Made by a program: the position numbers and the translations under genes
Shown: one piece after another, positions 13,528 to 16,437 of the stretch
Numbering within the stretch: the stretch's first letter is position 1
Layout: the number at the start of each line of letters is the position of its first letter
Notes under the pieces: model-generated
Database searches by the model: none
What the model saw: the letters and a program-made list of their open reading frames with translations, nothing else
Told to the model about the DNA's origin: nothing
Origin: an uncultured Garciella sp.
GTDB taxonomy: Bacteria; Bacillota; Clostridia; Eubacteriales; Garciellaceae
Assembly: GCA_900555725.1 (NCBI GenBank)
Contig: USMD01000036.1
Span: 1-16,437 of the forward strand
DNA length: 16,437 nucleotides
Reading direction: 5' to 3'

Positions 13528-16245
13528 TTAAGGAGTTGCAGCTCCTGGCTTCTCCCCAGAACCTTTGGTTGGAGTATCTGAAGTAGGAGAAGTCGGCGAG
13601 TTTTTAGGACCTGATCCAGGGCCTTGACGATTATTAGAGCCACCACCATCACCAGGCTTTCCATTATCATCAGGACCTCCATTATCATCAGGACCTCCAT
13701 TATCATCAGGATCTCCATTATCATTAGGATCTCCATTATCACCAGCGCCTTCTCCTTCATTTGGACCACTATTTCCTTCATCTGGTGGTGTACTATCCTC
13801 TTCTGTTGTATCCTCTTTTATCTCTTCTTTCTCTTCTTTCTCCTCTATCTCTTCTTTCTCTTCTTTTTCTGTTTCTTCTTCTTCTTTTGGTTTCTCTTCT
13901 ATCTTCTTTTCCTTCTTTTCATCATTAGGTGAAGTAAAAGATCTTCGGGTATCCTCTGTGAGAACAATATCTCCCTCTGGATGATAATTAGGATCTACTG
14001 GTTCCACTGGTCCTGGGAATCGATCAGCGGGTTTTTGGATATATACCCTTCCATGGAAAAGTACGTGATAATCATCTTTTTCGGTAGGTACCGTACCCTC
14101 TATAAACTTTTCAGTATAAACTTGTGAGCCTCTAGGATCCCGATAACTTAAGGCAGTAGGTCTTTTTCCAGATACGGCATCTACTTTAGCTTCTACAATT
14201 CCCTGGGGCTGTCTTTGGAATTCCTTAGAGGATAAATCTTGGTGAACATCCCTCATCACTTCTTCCCACATAAGGGCAGGGCCTGGTTTTGATCCTCCAT
14301 AGAGGTTAATATTTAAGTTATAAGTTTGACCCCCTGCTTCTACGATATTTTCATCATATCCATACCACACTGCTGCCGTATAATAAGGAGTATACCCCAC
14401 ATACCAAGCATGTGCCCGGTCATTGGTAGTCCCGGTCTTTCCAGCCACACTCATTCCGGGTATTGAAACGTTGGTAGTTCCTCCTCTGGGGACATCCTTT
14501 AACACATCGTTGATCAAATAAGCAGTTTCAGGGGAAACCACTTTTATTTTTTCCGATTCTTTTTCCAATATTACATTCCCCTTGGCATCTTCTACCTTAG
14601 TATAAAAGCTAGGCTCTACCCTTGTTCCTTCATTGGGAAAGGTACTAAAAGCACTGGCCATGGCTAAGGGGGTCTGTCCATGGGTGTACCCCCCTAAAGC
14701 AAGGGAGGAAGGTCCCATATCATTGGAGCTCCCTTCTTCTTGAATGGAAAGTCCAAACTTTTCTCCATACTCTACTGAGGTTTCTAAACCTACATCATAC
14801 CAAGTCTGTACAGCTACACTATTTTTAGACTTAGCAAGTCCCTTACGTACCGTGGTCATTCCTGAATAGCTGTTTCCAGAATTTTTGGGTTCCCAAGGCT
14901 TTCTAGAACCTAATACCTTAATAGGTACATCATCATAGGTAGATGCCAATGTGATTTTTTTACTATCTAGTCCCGGAGCATATACCGTAAGGGGTTTGGT
15001 GGAAGAACCAGGTTGGAAGCTATTAAAAGCCCTATTCATAGAAAGATTTCCTGCTTTTTCCCTTCCTCCTACAATTCCCTTTACTTGACCGGTGGCATTG
15101 TCAATCACTACCATAGCTCCTTGAGGTTTATAGGAGACTTCTTTCCCTAATTGCTCAGACTTAGCTTGAGAAGCTCTTTTTGCTTGAGCTGACTGACTAG
15201 GGAAGAGACTATCATCTTTAAAATTTTCTTCCATAGCAGATTGAACTTTTGGATCTACAGTGGAATAAATGGTAAGTCCTCCATCTAGAAGATATTGGAT
15301 GGCCTGTTCCCGTCCTTCTTTATCTGGTAAATCTGAAAAATATTTTTCTTGCAAATCTTGGGCTACTTGCCCATATACAGAATCGGTAAAATAAGAATAA
15401 ATACTAGGTCTTGGGGGAAGCTTTAGCCCAATCTTGTTGTTCTCTAGTTCACCCTTTGCTGTTGTATATTCTTGTTCACTGATAAAATCTAATTCCTTCA
15501 TTTTTTCAACTACTGCTAAAGCCCGTTGTTGATTTTTAGAAGAATATTTTACCTGTCCATTTTTTTCTACAGCTATTTCACTTTCCCCATTATTCTTTTC
15601 CATTATATAGGGCTTATAGGTAGTGGGCGCTTTGGGAATAGCAGCTAAAACTGCCGCCTGAGCTATGGTCAAATCCTCTACATCCTTATGAAAATAAGTC
15701 TGAGCTGCTGATTGTACCCCATAGGCATAGGCAAAGTTAATCTTATTTAGATAATTTCCTAATATGGTATCCTTATCCATCTTATTCTCCAATTTTGATG
15801 CAAGATAAGCCTCTTGAACCTTTCTACTTAATTCTTTTTTAGAAGAAAGGTGAGTCTGCTTAACCAATTGTTGAGTAATGGTACTTCCCCCTGCGGTGGT
15901 AAAATCTCCCGCTTGCATCCCTTGAAATGCCGCCCTTACAATTCCCTGAATGTCTACTCCTCCGTGCTTATAAAAGCGCTCATCCTCGATGGCAATAAAA
16001 GCATTTCTAACATGTTTAGGAATTCGACGAATATCCACTACTTCTCTTTTTTCATTGCCCTGTAATGTTTCATAGGACTGTCCCTTACTATCCAGTACCA
16101 CCGAAGGCTCTGCATAGGTAAATTTATTTAAATCCAGCTCTGGAGCTTGCGCTATAGTGTACACTGCCCATCCCCCTACCATTAGAAATGCGACCAATAC
16201 TATGACTAAAATAACCCTTAAGACTATTGATGCTCTTTTTTTCAT
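13528..16245 (-). CDS. Class A penicillin-binding protein (PBP1A-type)
   Basis: 905-aa bifunctional peptidoglycan synthase. A short cytoplasmic basic start and one membrane anchor (about 8-32) are followed by a GT51 glycosyltransferase domain (about 60-250), with catalytic Glu87 in IEDERFYKHGGVD, GGSTITQQLVKQ (119-130) and RKVQEAYLASKLE (141-153). The transpeptidase domain (about 375-665) has SSTK with nucleophile Ser414 and Lys417, SKN (473-475) and KTG (603-605). The tail from about 770 is non-catalytic: a Glu/Lys-rich stretch (775-813), then hexapeptide repeats built on PDDNGG (836-866), then a Gly/Ser/Pro/Thr end. The ATG at 16245 follows GGAGG by seven bases; the upstream in-frame extension to 16284 lacks such a site. 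All catalytic motifs are intact. The symbol is left blank because class A paralogues (ponA, mrcA, pbpA) cannot be separated here. Confidence 0.94.
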   Translation of the reverse strand: MKKRASIVLRVILVIVLVAFLMVGGWAVYTIAQAPELDLNKFTYAEPSVVLDSKGQSYETLQGNEKREVVDIRRIPKHVRNAFIAIEDERFYKHGGVDIQGIVRAAFQGMQAGDFTTAGGSTITQQLVKQTHLSSKKELSRKVQEAYLASKLENKMDKDTILGNYLNKINFAYAYGVQSAAQTYFHKDVEDLTIAQAAVLAAIPKAPTTYKPYIMEKNNGESEIAVEKNGQVKYSSKNQQRALAVVEKMKELDFISEQEYTTAKGELENNKIGLKLPPRPSIYSYFTDSVYGQVAQDLQEKYFSDLPDKEGREQAIQYLLDGGLTIYSTVDPKVQSAMEENFKDDSLFPSQSAQAKRASQAKSEQLGKEVSYKPQGAMVVIDNATGQVKGIVGGREKAGNLSMNRAFNSFQPGSSTKPLTVYAPGLDSKKITLASTYDDVPIKVLGSRKPWEPKNSGNSYSGMTTVRKGLAKSKNSVAVQTWYDVGLETSVEYGEKFGLSIQEEGSSNDMGPSSLALGGYTHGQTPLAMASAFSTFPNEGTRVEPSFYTKVEDAKGNVILEKESEKIKVVSPETAYLINDVLKDVPRGGTTNVSIPGMSVAGKTGTTNDRAHAWYVGYTPYYTAAVWYGYDENIVEAGGQTYNLNINLYGGSKPGPALMWEEVMRDVHQDLSSKEFQRQPQGIVEAKVDAVSGKRPTALSYRDPRGSQVYTEKFIEGTVPTEKDDYHVLFHGRVYIQKPADRFPGPVEPVDPNYHPEGDIVLTEDTRRSFTSPNDEKKEKKIEEKPKEEEETEKEEKEEIEEKEEKEEIKEDTTEEDSTPPDEGNSGPNEGEGAGDNGDPNDNGDPDDNGGPDDNGGPDDNGKPGDGGGSNNRQGPGSGPKNSPTSPTSDTPTKGSGEKPGAATP
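13661..13750 (-). repeat. Five tandem 18-bp repeats in the PBP tail
   Basis: Units at 13661, 13679, 13697, 13715 and 13733 read CCATTATCATCAGGACCT or close variants on the plus strand; the first two are identical and divergence grows toward 13750. Each encodes one Asp/Asn/Gly/Pro hexapeptide. In-frame unit number can vary by slippage. Confidence 0.9.
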
Positions 16246-16252
16246 TTGTATT

Positions 16253-16257
16253 CCTCC
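16253..16257 (-). promoter_or_regulatory. Ribosome binding site deciding the PBP start
   Basis: GGAGG on the minus strand, seven bases before ATG 16245, directing translation to MKKRAS rather than to an upstream in-frame codon. Confidence 0.85.
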
Positions 16258-16306
16258 ATTATATGTCTTAAAAATTCCTATCAAGACAATCTGTACCTCA
16301 TTGTAG

Positions 16307-16336
16307 ATTATAACACAATAAGAAAAATTAATTCAG
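16307..16336 (-). promoter_or_regulatory. Predicted PBP promoter (extended -10)
   Basis: Minus-strand TATAAT (16307-16312) is directly preceded by TGT, making an extended -10. A weak -35 CTGAAT (16331-16336) is 18 bp upstream. The predicted leader is about 55 bases. Confidence 0.6.
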
Positions 16337-16341
16337 TTCGT

Positions 16342-16385
16342 AAAGGAAAATCATGGTTGTTTTCCTTAAGAATGATTTCCTTTTA
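16342..16385 (+). terminator. Alternative hairpins upstream of PBP, plus-oriented
   Basis: AAGGAAAA (16343-16350) can pair with TTTTCCTT (16360-16367). Alternatively AAAGGAAAATCAT (16342-16354) pairs with the complementary stretch ending CCTTT near 16383, followed by a T-rich run on the plus strand. No plus-strand gene precedes it, so a terminator role is uncertain. Confidence 0.25.
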
Positions 16386-16397
16386 TTTTTCTTATAC

Positions 16398-16437
16398 CTG
16401 TCTCTTATACACATCTCCGAGCCCACGAGACAGGCAG
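16398..16437 (-). other. Nextera Read 2 adapter plus partial i7 index (artefact)
   Basis: CTGTCTCTTATACACATCT (16398-16416) is the Tn5 mosaic end. The following 15 bases (16417-16431) complete the Illumina Read 2 transposase adapter. The last six bases AGGCAG fit the start of an i7 index (as I recall, N703). This is synthetic sequence. Confidence 0.97.

Noticed and set aside
13531..13546. AGGAG/CTCCT hairpin at the PBP gene end
   Set aside because: Only five base pairs, inside the coding sequence and without a following T-run, so not a credible terminator.
13661..13750. Short regular repeats resembling a CRISPR array
   Set aside because: The units are contiguous 18-mers with no spacers, lie in frame within a coding sequence and encode a hexapeptide repeat.
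13506..13932. Open frames overlapping the PBP C-terminal tail in other frames, rich in Ile/Met or Phe/Leu
   Set aside because: They are shadows of the 18-bp tandem repeats and the purine-rich Glu/Lys codons. They are repetitive, lack ribosome binding sites and lie inside a convincing gene.

Overview
The window is a complete assembled contig rather than an excised stretch of chromosome. Bases 1-33 and 16398-16437 match Illumina Nextera adapter sequence, so genuine genomic DNA runs from 34 to 16397. The DNA is AT-rich, with strong AGGAGG-type ribosome binding sites, consensus-like sigma-A promoters, short bacillus/clostridium-type proteins (135-aa MgsA, 323-aa Pta) and an anaerobic gene complement. 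This points to a low-GC anaerobic Firmicute of class Clostridia. An Alkaliphilus/Tissierellales-like organism would fit, but the genus is inference.

Left part (34-3111): methylglyoxal synthase (mgsA, +), then a REP-associated tyrosine transposase (RAYT, -) bounded by a pair of inverted, hairpin-forming 23-bp REP-like sequences. A bidirectional terminator and phosphotransacetylase (pta, +, GTG start at 2109) follow. Pta stands alone, without acetate kinase, and converges on the next gene across a 28-bp perfect palindromic terminator.

Central part (3114-9975, all -): an exported, covalently flavinylated, haem-free fumarate-reductase-type lipoprotein has its own extended -10 promoter overlapped by a Rex-like site. 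Upstream of it lies a four-gene operon read deoR > four-carbon acid sugar kinase > pdxA2 > gntP. This is the known arrangement for catabolism of threonate/erythronate-type acids: import by GntP, 4-phosphorylation, then oxidative decarboxylation by PdxA2 to dihydroxyacetone phosphate. The operon promoter is flanked by two perfect inverted 10-bp sites 52 bp apart, probably DeoR operators. A 130-bp fold-back sequence sits between pdxA2 and gntP, and part of it recurs at 13219-13257.

Right part (9985-16397): a MocR/GntR-aminotransferase regulator (-) is divergent from an ECF transporter S component (+), a pairing that suggests vitamin uptake, perhaps B6. Then come an acyltransferase-3 membrane protein (-), a candidate 36-codon very basic small ORF (-), and a class A penicillin-binding protein (-) with an unusual acidic, low-complexity C-terminal tail containing 18-bp tandem repeats.

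Most of the content is conventional metabolism. The best leads are the paired DeoR operators, the dispersed fold-back repeat family, the RAYT/REP pair, the Rex-like site and the small basic ORF.
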